Positions 35,876 to 46,042 are shown, numbered from the stretch's first letter. The stretch: DNA of 64,000 nucleotides from UBA1858 sp965262455 (GCA_965262455.1 CBDHFH010000003.1:62001-126000); one strand, 5' to 3'. A program made the numbers and translations. Notes: generated by a model from the sequence alone, not told the origin.

Positions 35876-36487
35876 ATGTTTCGACGATTAATACTATGCA
35901 GTATTTTGGCAATCACCAGCGTGCATGCAAATGATTGCGATACCAATCTTACTTGCGGCAAGTGCGACAGGAAGTCTCAATTTGCCTGGAATCCTGATGA
36001 CGCTTATGTCACTAGTGAGTTGTCTTACTTTTATCAATTGCCTGAGCTCATAGAAAGTCATTATCAACATGGTCATTTTAATAAAGCAGCAAAATACGCA
36101 AATGACTATCTTAACCTTGCTACCGCTTACCGATGCAACTGGAATCATGGTAACGCCATACATGATGCAAACCGATATTTAGGCTTAATCAGCCTCAGAC
36201 AAAATAATATAGAAAAAGCAGCCGCACATTTAATTCGCGCGAGTCAAACACCAGGTTCAATGCAGCTTGAAGCTTTTGGCCCTGAACTTGATTTAGCTAA
36301 CGACTTACTAAAAAGGGGCAAGCGTGATGCAGTCATTACATACCTCGAGAATATGGATAGTATCTGGGATAATGACCAGCAAATTAATAAATGGATTAGC
36401 AAGATAGAAGCAGGTCAAAAACCATTCTTACAGCGTCCTAGCGAAGCACAAATACAACAGCGATTCGCGGCAAAAAATATTTTCTAA
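35876..36487 (+). CDS. Exported tetratricopeptide-like protein
   Basis: 203 residues with a signal peptide (to about HANDCD) and a Cys-rich start of the mature part (CDTNLTCGKCD). Helical hairpins with TPR-like spacing occur at about 60-90 (HFNKAAKYANDYLNLATAY), 100-125 (LGLISLRQNNIEKAAAHLIRAS) and 140-165. AAGGAGGT lies about 7 bases before the ATG, one of the best ribosome-binding sites in the window, suggesting strong expression. Function unknown. Confidence 0.65.
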   Translation: MFRRLILCSILAITSVHANDCDTNLTCGKCDRKSQFAWNPDDAYVTSELSYFYQLPELIESHYQHGHFNKAAKYANDYLNLATAYRCNWNHGNAIHDANRYLGLISLRQNNIEKAAAHLIRASQTPGSMQLEAFGPELDLANDLLKRGKRDAVITYLENMDSIWDNDQQINKWISKIEAGQKPFLQRPSEAQIQQRFAAKNIF

Positions 36488-36507
36488 TTGCGTTAACCCT
36501 ATCCATC

Positions 36508-36542
36508 CATGTCACCGCATGCCTTAGTCATGCAGTGACATG
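36508..36542 (+). terminator. Two-tier hairpin after the TPR-like gene
   Basis: CATGTCAC pairs with GTGACATG and, inside a single mismatch, GCATG pairs with CATGC, around a 7-base loop: 13 pairs in all, 20 bp beyond the stop at 36487. No T run follows, so it may be a rho-type or processing signal. Confidence 0.55.
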
Positions 36543-36641
36543 ACTCACTTAAAGCACTACGTGCGCGATTCGCACATGCGACGTTGAAAACTCTTCTAAT
36601 GACATTACTCTCTTGGCAAATAACTAACGAGAGAGACTGCC

Positions 36642-37340
36642 ATGACAAATACACTCAAATCTATCCTATTTTTTACGTTCCTGTTTGCAAGCTCACATAG
36701 CTATAGCGCAAATATCAATCCTGGTGATCTACTTGTTAGCGAAGTGATGAGTAACCCTGCACAAGTCTCGGACACAGCGGGCGAATGGTTTGAGATTTTC
36801 AATGCCTCAGCTAACATCATTGACCTTGACGGAATTACTATTAGCGACAATGGTAGCAATGCTCATGAAATAGATAATGGTGGAAGTTTGTTGATAGACC
36901 CTGGCACTTATCTTGTCCTGGGTAGAAATGCGGACATGAGTCAAAACGGAGGTTACCTGGCAGATTATGTTTACAGTAACTTCACTCTTGGTAACAGCCA
37001 GGATCAAATTATTCTTAGCAGAGACAATATAGAAATAGCTCGCCTAGACTATTCAGGTGCAGCATTCGGTGTTGCGGGTGTCAGTTCTGAATTAATAGCA
37101 CAAACTCTCATGCCAACCATTTCTGACTACATGCTCACTGAAAACTTTATTTATGGCTTAGGGGACATAGGCACACCGGGTGGCCCGGGATCATTTGCTT
37201 TGACAAGTGCAAGCCCTGTGCCTATCCCTGGTGCAATTTGGTTTTTAATGTCTGGTGTGCTGTTACTTGCGCGATCCACAAAGTTTCGTAACAGCTCAGC
37301 CTGCAACAAAATCAATCCAATTAGAGAATATAGTTGCTGA
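36642..37340 (+). CDS. Exported lamin-tail-domain protein with PEP-CTERM-like tail
   Basis: 232 residues. Signal peptide to about SHSYSA. The body is a lamin-tail domain (LTD): GDLLVSEVMSNP, GEWFEIFNASANIIDLDGITISD, LLIDPGTYLVLGRN and LGNSQDQIILSRDN. The end reads SPVPIPGAIWFLMSGVLLLARSTKFR, which has the layout of a PEP-CTERM exosortase sorting signal (V-P-x-P, aromatic-rich helix, basic residues), followed by an unusual extra 18 or so residues. The stop lies 45 bp inside the converging metA gene. LTD proteins often bind the cell surface or nucleic acids. Confidence 0.75.
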   Translation: MTNTLKSILFFTFLFASSHSYSANINPGDLLVSEVMSNPAQVSDTAGEWFEIFNASANIIDLDGITISDNGSNAHEIDNGGSLLIDPGTYLVLGRNADMSQNGGYLADYVYSNFTLGNSQDQIILSRDNIEIARLDYSGAAFGVAGVSSELIAQTLMPTISDYMLTENFIYGLGDIGTPGGPGSFALTSASPVPIPGAIWFLMSGVLLLARSTKFRNSSACNKINPIREYSC

Positions 37341-38300
37341 AGAATTTTTCCAGGGATTTCCAATATACTGTCTGAGTTCTTGTTCAGGAAAATCTTCAAG
37401 CAATGAGCGCTTATCAGCTAGCTGATCCAACTGTGTCTGTTCTAATAGTGTTTTATAATCAGAAATAAACTTCATTGCATTCTGGTCGAAATAATTGACA
37501 GGCACAGGGGGGTAGCTCTCTAACTCACCGAAAATATAACGCATAATTTCACGCTTATATTCTTTTAGCAAACTGATGTCATCGTATTCTGGATGACCTT
37601 GAAAATATACGATACTCATATCACGCTCGGCGGCTAATTGTACGCCCACCTGGGAACTGTTAATCAATGTATCAATATTATGCTTAACTAATAACTCTTC
37701 AGGAATATCATTAAATCTCGAATGACACATATCTATTTGTTTCTGCACCCGATCAACCAATAGATGTTGCTGGCTTACTACTTGGTGCTTGAACACTCCC
37801 CAACACTTCTCTCCCAAATGTTGGCGATCAATGTCATAAAAAACCTTTACTGCCGCATGAGTTGCCAGACATGAACACAGTGTTGAGCGAATATTATTTT
37901 TTGCCCATGTAAGTACTTCAACCAACTGTGGCCAGAATAATTCATTCTGCAACACTGGCTGCGATACATTTGCGCCAGTAATAATTAGCGCATCGACATC
38001 ATGTGTTTTTAGCGTTGCAAAATCGACATAGTATTCATCAATATAGGTTTGTGCTTGCGCTGATCGCTCAACACCTTGGATAGTAAATGGGTAAAAAAAA
38101 CAATTCACATTGTCGTTCGCACCCACCAAACGCAAAAATTGACGCTCTGTTGCAGAAATTGCAGCATCAGGCATCATATTTAAAAAGCCTATCTTTATAC
38201 TCGCAAGCGATGTATCCAATTCACCTGATGCACAGACGTCCACACCTTCTGTGCGAACACGCTCAATACTTGGCAGATTATTATGTTGTACTAAAGGCAA
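37296..38300 (-). CDS. metA: Homoserine O-acyltransferase (MetA family)
   Basis: 334 residues. Activates homoserine with an acyl-CoA (succinyl- or acetyl-) for methionine synthesis. Motifs: KIGFLNMMPDAAISATERQFLRLVG, DALIITGANV, the nucleophile Cys in RSTLCSCLATHAA (about residue 145), FKHQV and the catalytic YFQGHPEYD, with His and Glu of the triad. The CoA preference cannot be told by eye. Its 3' end overlaps the LTD gene by 45 bp, and it begins 16 bp after a P-loop ATPase gene on the same strand, likely an operon. Confidence 0.92.
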   Translation of the reverse strand: MPLVQHNNLPSIERVRTEGVDVCASGELDTSLASIKIGFLNMMPDAAISATERQFLRLVGANDNVNCFFYPFTIQGVERSAQAQTYIDEYYVDFATLKTHDVDALIITGANVSQPVLQNELFWPQLVEVLTWAKNNIRSTLCSCLATHAAVKVFYDIDRQHLGEKCWGVFKHQVVSQQHLLVDRVQKQIDMCHSRFNDIPEELLVKHNIDTLINSSQVGVQLAAERDMSIVYFQGHPEYDDISLLKEYKREIMRYIFGELESYPPVPVNYFDQNAMKFISDYKTLLEQTQLDQLADKRSLLEDFPEQELRQYIGNPWKNSSATIFSNWIDFVAG

Positions 38301-38316
38301 AATAACATTGCAGTAT

Positions 38317-39165
38317 TTAACTGCGATCGAGTGCTTGGCTGATTAAGTCAATAAAGTCTTTTTCATCACGAACATTTTGCACATCATGCAAACTGACCGT
38401 ATAACCATACTTATCTGCGATTGATTCGTATAATGGCTTGCGATGCTCCAGCAATCTAGGAAACACCCAACTACCAAATTCATCTGGTACAATTTCTTCA
38501 GCGGATGATATATTTTTTTCTTCAAGAAACATCTGCAAATGCTCATCAAGAAATGCTTCCTGAAAGTAAAGCGGTTTTGGATGGGTGACTGCACGCTCAC
38601 ACAGGGTTTGCTCATGCTCATCATCAGCACGAATGTATAGTATTAATGTATGCTCCGATAGCACTTCATATACTTGCGGCTCATCTAACTCACACAAACT
38701 TCCACCTGCGTCATTGAGGAAGTTAGGATAACCGTAAATATTTTTTGCCTTACTAATAAACTCTGGCACATCAAGCATGGCATATATTTCTGCCTGGCGA
38801 TGTAAGAACTGACGACGCTTAAACTCCTGTAACTCCAAGCCTCCCAACTCTTCATTACCTACCTTGCCAAGAAAAGTTGATACCGGATCCAAATTATTGA
38901 CAGTAATGTTACTGCAAATATAAATGGAGTCTGTTCTTAACAAGTCTGCCAAAAAATCAATTTTCATTGCTTTGGCTTTAATATTATCGAGTATGGGTTC
39001 CTCCAAGTACTTAGTGCCTATTCGATAGTCCCCAGAATAATGAAACCATTGTTTTCTATCTAATTTATTCGCCAGCGTAGTTTTACCGACACCCGACATG
39101 CCCAACAAAGTAATTGCTTTATTTGGCAGCGATTTTAATTGTTTAGATGAGAGTTTCATGGTCAT
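38317..39165 (-). CDS. P-loop ATPase of unknown function, linked to metA
   Basis: 282 residues. Walker A is GMSGVGKTT (about residues 22-30); LILYIRADDEHEQTLCERAV near residue 180 resembles the acid segment and lid of kinase-like P-loop proteins, but I cannot point to a clear Walker B. It opens with a nucleotide-binding core and has a long helical second half. A small-molecule kinase or sensor is possible. Its place just upstream of metA suggests a link to methionine or sulfur metabolism (inference). Start could be the ATG at 39165 or 39159. Confidence 0.72.
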   Translation of the reverse strand: MTMKLSSKQLKSLPNKAITLLGMSGVGKTTLANKLDRKQWFHYSGDYRIGTKYLEEPILDNIKAKAMKIDFLADLLRTDSIYICSNITVNNLDPVSTFLGKVGNEELGGLELQEFKRRQFLHRQAEIYAMLDVPEFISKAKNIYGYPNFLNDAGGSLCELDEPQVYEVLSEHTLILYIRADDEHEQTLCERAVTHPKPLYFQEAFLDEHLQMFLEEKNISSAEEIVPDEFGSWVFPRLLEHRKPLYESIADKYGYTVSLHDVQNVRDEKDFIDLISQALDRS

Positions 39166-39211
39166 GCCCAGTGTTGATAGCCCGGCAATAGTATCAGTTT
39201 AGTTAAGAATT

Positions 39212-39237
39212 AAAAGAACTAGTTAACTAGCTCTTTT
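39212..39237 (-). terminator. Terminator-like palindrome after the RND operon
   Basis: Near-perfect palindrome, AAAAGAACTAG with CTAGCTCTTTT around TTAA (one mismatch). The A/T ends give a T-rich tail on either strand. It lies between the end of the RND permease gene and the start of the metA-linked ATPase gene, so it probably insulates the two minus-strand units. Confidence 0.6.
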
Positions 39238-39385
39238 ATGCATTCAAATCATTCAAAAGCATTTAGTCGCGTCAAGCAGTAGTCTCAGCTTTATTTTTGA
39301 AACATTTAATACGCAATAAAAAACTACCGAAAAGCTCAGCATATATGCCTACTCTTAAGCCTTTTGAGATGTATTCAATAAAATG

Positions 39386-42300
39386 TCAGAGCGCATCAGG
39401 GCTTGCTTTATTGAAAATTCGATCATATGTAACCCGTCTAACATCATCCAACACCATATAGAAACACGGAACCACAATTAATATAAGCACCGTTGCAAAT
39501 ATCAAACCAAATCCCAGACTCACTGCCATCGGTGACAAAAACGCTGTTTGTCCGCTAGCAAAAAATATTAGTGGCGAAATGCCCAAGAACGTTGTGATGG
39601 TGGTGAGTAATATCGGGCGAATTCTAACTCTGCCTGCATCTACTACCGCTTCAAAACAGGCAAATCCTTGTGCCCGACGTTTTTTAGCAAAATCGACTAA
39701 TATCAGTGAGTCATTGACTACAATCCCGGTTAATGCCAGAAAGCCAATCATTGACAAAAATTGCAGGTTATAGTCAAAAATCATATGCCCTATCACCACG
39801 CCGACAATTGCAAAAGGAATGGCTAGCATTATCACAAATGGATCTAACAGAGACTTGAATAATGCAGCTAAAATAAAAAATATTATTGCCAGTGATATTA
39901 TCAACACGTTAAACATATCATTAAAAGAATCATTTGCTTCTTTTTTTTCGCCTAAAAATAACAATTGGTTCTCGCTTGACTCATGCATTAAGTCAGAAAA
40001 TTCTAGTGCGATTAGATCATTCACTTCCAGCGGTGTTGTGGTCTCTAAATTAACCTCAGCAGTAACGACCGCCAACCTCTGTGCATCTCGCCGTAATATT
40101 GTTCCGAGCCCACGGCCCAACACAATATCTGCCACTTCACCTAAATACACTGTTCTACCATCCACAAGCGTGATCGGAAGGTTTTCTAAACTACTGCTGT
40201 TTTTTCTCAACGCGTCTGGATAAATAACACGAACTGGATAACGATCTTCCACCCAATTAACGTGCGTTACCTCCAAGCCAACAAACCCAGTACGCACGGC
40301 ATTTGACAGTTCTGCTTGCGTGAGTCCTAAATTGCGTCCCCGCTCATTAAGCGTATATTGATATTCCAGCTTGCCGGGCTCTAAATCTTGTCTAACGTCT
40401 CTCACTCCAGGCACGCGCTTTAGAAAATTATTAATTTTCCCGGAATCTTCAATTAAGCTATCAATATCCTCACCCACAACACCCACTTCAATATCTGCAC
40501 CGGAGGGTCCACCTTGAGGGCGCAAAATTGAAAAACGCTGAATGCCAGTGATAGATTCAATTTCGCTTCGTATTTCATCAATTATGTCTTCGGTATTACG
40601 CGTGCGTGTACCCTCACTACGGAATTTAAGATTTACAATAGGTGATATATATTTTTCAATTAATGAGTTAGGCGCGGGCTTCTCTAAATCAATAATAAAC
40701 TGGATATAATGGCTGCCTAGTTTGAGTCGATTGAAATCTACCAGTATCACACCTACATTAGTCAACATACTTTTTAATTCATCTTGCTGAATAACATAAG
40801 TAATTTTCTGTTCAATTTGCTTGGCCAGCTTAGTGGAGTCTTCAACGCTATAAGTATTGGGCGTTTCGACATTAATAAGAAATTGACCTATCTCGACGTT
40901 GCCAAATTGATTGTAAGGTAGTCGCGTCTGAGCGTAAGTCAAAATAATTGATAACACTGCAATAGTCATCACCGAGACGATATATCGATTACTCAGCGCC
41001 CAACGCAATATCGATACATATTTCTCCAATGCCGGCTTCCAGAACTTGCTTTCTTTACGCGGTTTTTTATCAATGCGTAAAAATTCTGCTGAATGAGAAG
41101 GAAGGATTAAGAAAGCTTCAATCAATGAACCAACCAGAGCAGCACTCACAACCACCGGGATGACTTCTATAAATTTTCCTAACGTACCGCTGACTCCAAA
41201 CATAGGCATAAAGGCAGCCACGGTAGTGCACGTCGATGCAACCACCGGCCAAAAAACTTCTTTGCCTCCAATCATGGCGGCTTGCTCGCGGGGCACACCC
41301 GCTTCCATGTGGCGGTAAACATTTTCCGTCACGATGATTGCATCATCTACAATCATTCCCAGCGCAATTAAAAACGCAAACAATGAGATCATGTTTATGG
41401 TGTAGCCAAGATAATGAATCAATATTATTGCGACCAAAAATGAAACCGGTATGCCTAATGCGGTAATAAACGCGACACGAAAATTCAAGAATATATAAAG
41501 AGAAATCAGCACTAACACCAGGCCAACAATGCCCGAAGACATAACGGTTTCTAAGCGATTTTTTACATACACAGACAAGTCACTAAATAACCCCGCCCGC
41601 ATACCAACAGGCAATCTATCTTGTAACTTCGCGGTATAGCCTTTGACTTCATCGGCCACATCAATAGTTGAAGCACGTGCTGTTTTCGTGACGGTTAAGT
41701 TGACAGAGGGCTGGCCATTAAATCGTCCGATTGTCTCGGCTTCTTCCAAGCGCAAATCTACAGTGGCAATTTCAGAGAGTAGTAACTGCCCACCGCCGCT
41801 AGTGCCACGCAACACTAACTCGCCCACTGCCTCTACATTCGGTGCGACACCCATACCACGCAGGAGAATGTCGCCTTCAGCAGCTTGCAGTGATCCGCCC
41901 GGCAAATCTTGCAAGTTTTGCGTCAGCGTTGTTTGCACTTCATTTAGCGATACCTTGCGTGCGGCCATTTCATGAGGGTCCACTATCACCCAGAGTTCCC
42001 ACTCTTGATCCCCGGCAATACCGACACTTGCTACACCGGGTAACCCAAGCAAATCTCTACGAACATCTTCAGCTGTTTGATATAAAATCCCCGGCTCAGT
42101 ATCACCATATAAAGTGACACTTATGACTGGGAAGCGCGTCTTTAAACGGCTAATTTCAGGGGTTTCTGCTTCAAGGGGGAGATCATCAATTGAATCCACT
42201 ACTGAGCGCACTTCTCTGAGGAAATCATCAACATCGACATCTGTTTTTAATTTTATTTCTATTTTTGAAATACCCTCCGAGCTCTCAGAGGTTACTACGT

Positions 42301-42532
42301 CAACATCTGGCAATGTTTCAATTTCTTCTTCTATGATGATTGTGATTTGTTTTTCAATTTCTTCTGGCGGCGCCCCTTCATATTCCGTTACAATACGAAC
42401 TAAATCCAAATCAACAATAGGAAACATTTCTTGGGGCATACTGCGCCATGAAAGAACACCGGCAATAATAATCACCAATAGCAGTAGATTAACTATTAAC
42501 GAATTACGAATTGAAAACTGAACAATACCCAT
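39386..42532 (-). CDS. RND efflux pump permease (AcrB/HAE1-like)
   Basis: 1048 residues, two repeats of six membrane spans with large periplasmic loops, the standard inner-membrane pump of tripartite efflux. The proton-relay Asp pair is present in span 4 (ALGMIVDDAIIVTENVYRHM), and the partner Lys region in span 10 (VNDSLILVDFAKKRRAQG). The Q-M-F-P start (RSMPQEMFPIVDLDLV) and EGAPPEEIEKQIT resemble HAE1 pumps of marine gammaproteobacteria. Substrate unknown. It follows its adaptor gene by 8 bp; no outer-membrane TolC-type gene is present. Confidence 0.95.
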   Translation of the reverse strand: MGIVQFSIRNSLIVNLLLLVIIIAGVLSWRSMPQEMFPIVDLDLVRIVTEYEGAPPEEIEKQITIIIEEEIETLPDVDVVTSESSEGISKIEIKLKTDVDVDDFLREVRSVVDSIDDLPLEAETPEISRLKTRFPVISVTLYGDTEPGILYQTAEDVRRDLLGLPGVASVGIAGDQEWELWVIVDPHEMAARKVSLNEVQTTLTQNLQDLPGGSLQAAEGDILLRGMGVAPNVEAVGELVLRGTSGGGQLLLSEIATVDLRLEEAETIGRFNGQPSVNLTVTKTARASTIDVADEVKGYTAKLQDRLPVGMRAGLFSDLSVYVKNRLETVMSSGIVGLVLVLISLYIFLNFRVAFITALGIPVSFLVAIILIHYLGYTINMISLFAFLIALGMIVDDAIIVTENVYRHMEAGVPREQAAMIGGKEVFWPVVASTCTTVAAFMPMFGVSGTLGKFIEVIPVVVSAALVGSLIEAFLILPSHSAEFLRIDKKPRKESKFWKPALEKYVSILRWALSNRYIVSVMTIAVLSIILTYAQTRLPYNQFGNVEIGQFLINVETPNTYSVEDSTKLAKQIEQKITYVIQQDELKSMLTNVGVILVDFNRLKLGSHYIQFIIDLEKPAPNSLIEKYISPIVNLKFRSEGTRTRNTEDIIDEIRSEIESITGIQRFSILRPQGGPSGADIEVGVVGEDIDSLIEDSGKINNFLKRVPGVRDVRQDLEPGKLEYQYTLNERGRNLGLTQAELSNAVRTGFVGLEVTHVNWVEDRYPVRVIYPDALRKNSSSLENLPITLVDGRTVYLGEVADIVLGRGLGTILRRDAQRLAVVTAEVNLETTTPLEVNDLIALEFSDLMHESSENQLLFLGEKKEANDSFNDMFNVLIISLAIIFFILAALFKSLLDPFVIMLAIPFAIVGVVIGHMIFDYNLQFLSMIGFLALTGIVVNDSLILVDFAKKRRAQGFACFEAVVDAGRVRIRPILLTTITTFLGISPLIFFASGQTAFLSPMAVSLGFGLIFATVLILIVVPCFYMVLDDVRRVTYDRIFNKASPDAL

Positions 42533-42540
42533 ATATTTAA

Positions 42541-43734
42541 TTATTCAGTAATGACGCGTTGCTGATCACTTAATGAGTTAACATCGCGTGCAACAATTTT
42601 TTGCCCCTCAATAATTCCATCCAACACAACGACTTCATTATCTATACGCCGACCTAGCTGGACTGGAATTTTTTTAATCATGTTGGTTTCATAAGCAAAT
42701 ACATATGATTTACCAAACTGATTTAATACAGATGAAATTGGAATAACTGCAGACTGCCCCTGCACAGCTAATGGCATATATACGCTTGCCAGCATTCCGG
42801 ACTGCACATGTGCACTTGGCACTCTGACTCTTACTTGGTGAGTATTGGTATCCACATCAGGATCAAGCTGTATTGCCACGACATCACCTTTGGTTTGTAA
42901 GCCATTAATGCCTACATCGACTGTTTGACCGAGTGCTAGGCTGGAAATAACTTCACCCCTCACATCTAGTTGCACATCAAACTGGCTGGCATCAACCAAC
43001 GTAAGAGCAATATCGTTAGCATTGACATAATCACCCTCCTCCAAAAACACTTCATTCACTACCCCTTGAAATGGAGCACTTAAGGTTGCCCGCTCAAGAT
43101 TACGTTTTGCCAAATCACGTTGCGCTTGCTTCATTGTCACACGTGCATTATTGGTTGCGACAGAATATTCAAGACGCGCCACTTCAGCCTGCAAATCAAA
43201 TACTCTTTGCCGTGTACTATCTAACTGTGATTGTGCAATAAGGTTACGCTCAACTAATTTTTCTAAGCGCAAGACTTCTTGCTGTTGTAACTTTAAATTA
43301 TTTTGTGCATAGCCAAGTAAGCTTTTATCTCGACTCACGCCTTTTTGCTCTATGACTAATTCTGCTGCCGCTTGTTGAAACTGATCTTGATAATCTGAAT
43401 CATCTAGTTTCATCAACATTGCACCCTGATCAACTACAGTTCCAGGCTCTATCTTTCTAGACACCATAATGCCTGCCACTTCGAAACGAATTTGCGCCGT
43501 CTTAATGGGTTGTAATCGACCAGTGACAGTTTCAAAAGGCTGCACCATACGTTTTTCAACGCTGACAAGAGCGACTTTAACTGGCGCTAGTTGTTGCAGT
43601 GTCGCTTGAGGTTGTGGTTTGGTTGCTATCAGTAACCATACTATTATAGTGGTTATGACGGCGATGCCTGCAATAATGACAACAATTGGCAAAACAGCAC
43701 CTTTGTGCCGTTTATGCTTTATAATCGTATCCAT
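42541..43734 (-). CDS. RND efflux periplasmic adaptor (HlyD/MFP family)
   Basis: 397 residues. One N-terminal membrane helix (about 15-37), then a beta-barrel/lipoyl half motif (GRLQPIKTAQIRFEVAGIMVSRKIEPGTVVDQGAMLMKLDDSDY), a helical hairpin (about 115-200) for docking to the outer-membrane channel, the second lipoyl half (ATLSAPFQGVVNEVFLEEGDYVNA) and the C-terminal barrel. Joins the permease to an outer-membrane channel. First gene of the operon, divergent from lptD. Confidence 0.94.
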   Translation of the reverse strand: MDTIIKHKRHKGAVLPIVVIIAGIAVITTIIVWLLIATKPQPQATLQQLAPVKVALVSVEKRMVQPFETVTGRLQPIKTAQIRFEVAGIMVSRKIEPGTVVDQGAMLMKLDDSDYQDQFQQAAAELVIEQKGVSRDKSLLGYAQNNLKLQQQEVLRLEKLVERNLIAQSQLDSTRQRVFDLQAEVARLEYSVATNNARVTMKQAQRDLAKRNLERATLSAPFQGVVNEVFLEEGDYVNANDIALTLVDASQFDVQLDVRGEVISSLALGQTVDVGINGLQTKGDVVAIQLDPDVDTNTHQVRVRVPSAHVQSGMLASVYMPLAVQGQSAVIPISSVLNQFGKSYVFAYETNMIKKIPVQLGRRIDNEVVVLDGIIEGQKIVARDVNSLSDQQRVITE

Positions 43735-43879
43735 TGACGTTGTTATGTTCCTTAAGTGAGCCGTTTCCCATTATTTGAACGTATCAACACGGTTTGACCA
43801 GAATTAAGCAGGATAAGTTTTAACCGAACCGTATACGTCACGTTCTATTTTAATAACTATAAGAAACTACACAGACTCC

Positions 43880-46042
43880 ATGCACCTGCGCGCACTTATA
43901 TTTACTTTTCTATGCGTCCACTGTACCAGCCTATTTGCAGATCAAGATTCTGAATGGCGTCAATGTGGCAGACAACCGAGTCAGTATAAGCCTAGTGAAG
44001 CACCATCAACAGCTGAAGATGTCAGTGATGATAGCCGTCGTGTACATCTATTTCGTATCGAACAGGATGTACATGCCGATCGCGTACAGTACTCTGAGAA
44101 AGAAAAGAAAGCGATTGCAACAGGAAATGTATTGTTGCGCGATCCCGATTTAGACATTACCTCGGAACGCGTCGACTACTGGACGGAAGATGAAACAGCC
44201 AAAGCAGAAAATGTGCGCTATTGGTATCACCCTTCGCACGGCAGTGGCACCGCAGACCAAGCCGAGCGTGTGTCACAGGATGTCGTAAAATTAAAAAATA
44301 CCACCTATTCAACATGTGACTTTGAAGACCGCGACTGGGAACTTAAAGCGAAAAAAGCAACGTTAGATCGAGACAAAGGCGTGGGTACTGCACGCAACGT
44401 CACTGCTAAATTTAAAGGCGTGCCCTTCTTTTACTCACCCTGGATGAGTTTCCCAATCAATAATGAAAGAAAAACAGGATTCTTAGCACCGGTGTTTGGA
44501 CGCAGCAGCAATTCAGGCATTGATATAGAAACGCCATTTTACTGGAATATCGCCCCCCATCGTGATGCCTTATTCACGCCACGTTATTTATCAAAACGGG
44601 GTGTATTTATGGGCGCGAATGGGCGCTATTTAAATGATAATAATTTTGGAGAAGTTAATTTACAGTATTTAGATGATAGAGACTTTGACGATGAGCGTTA
44701 TTTGGTTTCAATCGACCATGATCATCGATTCACTGATCATCTGCGTGGCGACTTAACTTATAACAATGCTTCCGATGATGATTATTTTGAGGATCTTGGC
44801 GACTCGATTGGTGTATCAAGCACACGACAATTAGAACGTCGTGGCGATTTAATTTATAACAACGCGCATTTCGGAGGCAGTTGGAGTGGTCTTTTGCGCT
44901 TGCAACAATTCCAAATTGTGGATGATGAAAGTCTGCCGGTTAACGATCCATACAAACGACTGCCACAAGTTGTTATTGGCAATTCATTTTCTAACTTGCC
45001 TTTGGGTTTGGAATTTAGTTCTCGCAGCGAATGGGTGACCTTCGATCATGATGATCGCGTTGATGGAAATCGGCTTGATTTATTCACCGAAGTGACTCGA
45101 CCCTGGACTGCACCGGGATACTTTTTTATCCCCTCAACACGTTTTCGACACACCAGTTATGACTTATCAAGCTCAGAGGGTAACAATGATCCGACCAGAA
45201 CACTGCCAAGTTTTTCTGTTGATAGCGGGCTGATCTTCGAACGTGAATTATTTACTAACAACATAAGACATACACTAGAGCCACGCTTATTTTATTTATA
45301 TACCCCAGAAAGAAATCAAACAGATATTCCATTATTTGATACAGGTGAATACGAATTTAGTTTTGCTCAATTGTTCCGTAAAGACCGTTTTTCTAGCGCT
45401 GATCGTGTCTCTGATGCCAATCAGTTGACTGCCGCAATCACCACACGTTTTATAAACCAGGCAAATGGCGATGAGCTTGCGCGCGCCAGCCTCGGTCAAA
45501 TTTTTTATTTTGAAGATCGAGAAGTAACATTATCCAATAGCGAAGAGGATGATGACGACCGATCTTCAAATATTGCTGGAGAATTACAAATTAGCCTGAC
45601 GGATCGCTGGCAAGCCATTGCTGCTGCATTATGGGACCCTCAAGAAGAAGAATTCAACCGAACTAATACACGTCTGCAATATCGAAGTGCTAATAACTTT
45701 ATATTTAATATTGGCCATCGATTCCGCAGAGAGGATTTCTCTCAGTCAGACATCTCGTTTATCTACCCAATCTCAGAACAATGGCGCGCAGTGGGTAGAT
45801 GGAATTATGATTTAAAAGACGCTCGAGACCTCGACCTGCTGGGTGGATTAGAATATGACACTTGCTGTTGGAAGCTTAGTGTTGCAGCACGTCGCTTTAC
45901 TAATGACAGTGCCGGCGATTATAACAACAGCATCGAAATACAATTGACTCTCAAAGGGCTCACCTCATTAGGCTCGCCACTTACTGAACAATTACAACGC
46001 AATATCCGTGGTTATGAAGATAGAAATACTTTTAAATATTAA
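43880..46042 (+). CDS. lptD: LPS-assembly outer-membrane protein LptD
   Basis: 720 residues. Signal peptide to about LFA; an early Cys29 (WRQCG), then an OstA jellyroll (about 55-190; HADRVQYSEKEKKAIATGNVLLRD) and the 26-strand barrel (about 200-720). The C-terminal CC pair (DTCCWKLSV) is the partner for the N-terminal cysteine disulfides that activate LptD. First gene of the lptD-surA-pdxA operon. Overlaps the surA start. Confidence 0.96.
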   Translation: MHLRALIFTFLCVHCTSLFADQDSEWRQCGRQPSQYKPSEAPSTAEDVSDDSRRVHLFRIEQDVHADRVQYSEKEKKAIATGNVLLRDPDLDITSERVDYWTEDETAKAENVRYWYHPSHGSGTADQAERVSQDVVKLKNTTYSTCDFEDRDWELKAKKATLDRDKGVGTARNVTAKFKGVPFFYSPWMSFPINNERKTGFLAPVFGRSSNSGIDIETPFYWNIAPHRDALFTPRYLSKRGVFMGANGRYLNDNNFGEVNLQYLDDRDFDDERYLVSIDHDHRFTDHLRGDLTYNNASDDDYFEDLGDSIGVSSTRQLERRGDLIYNNAHFGGSWSGLLRLQQFQIVDDESLPVNDPYKRLPQVVIGNSFSNLPLGLEFSSRSEWVTFDHDDRVDGNRLDLFTEVTRPWTAPGYFFIPSTRFRHTSYDLSSSEGNNDPTRTLPSFSVDSGLIFERELFTNNIRHTLEPRLFYLYTPERNQTDIPLFDTGEYEFSFAQLFRKDRFSSADRVSDANQLTAAITTRFINQANGDELARASLGQIFYFEDREVTLSNSEEDDDDRSSNIAGELQISLTDRWQAIAAALWDPQEEEFNRTNTRLQYRSANNFIFNIGHRFRREDFSQSDISFIYPISEQWRAVGRWNYDLKDARDLDLLGGLEYDTCCWKLSVAARRFTNDSAGDYNNSIEIQLTLKGLTSLGSPLTEQLQRNIRGYEDRNTFKY

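Noticed and set aside
39579..40223. Plus-strand readings within the RND permease gene.
   Set aside because: Shadows of the conserved permease on the other strand; no family motif, signal peptide or ribosome-binding site.
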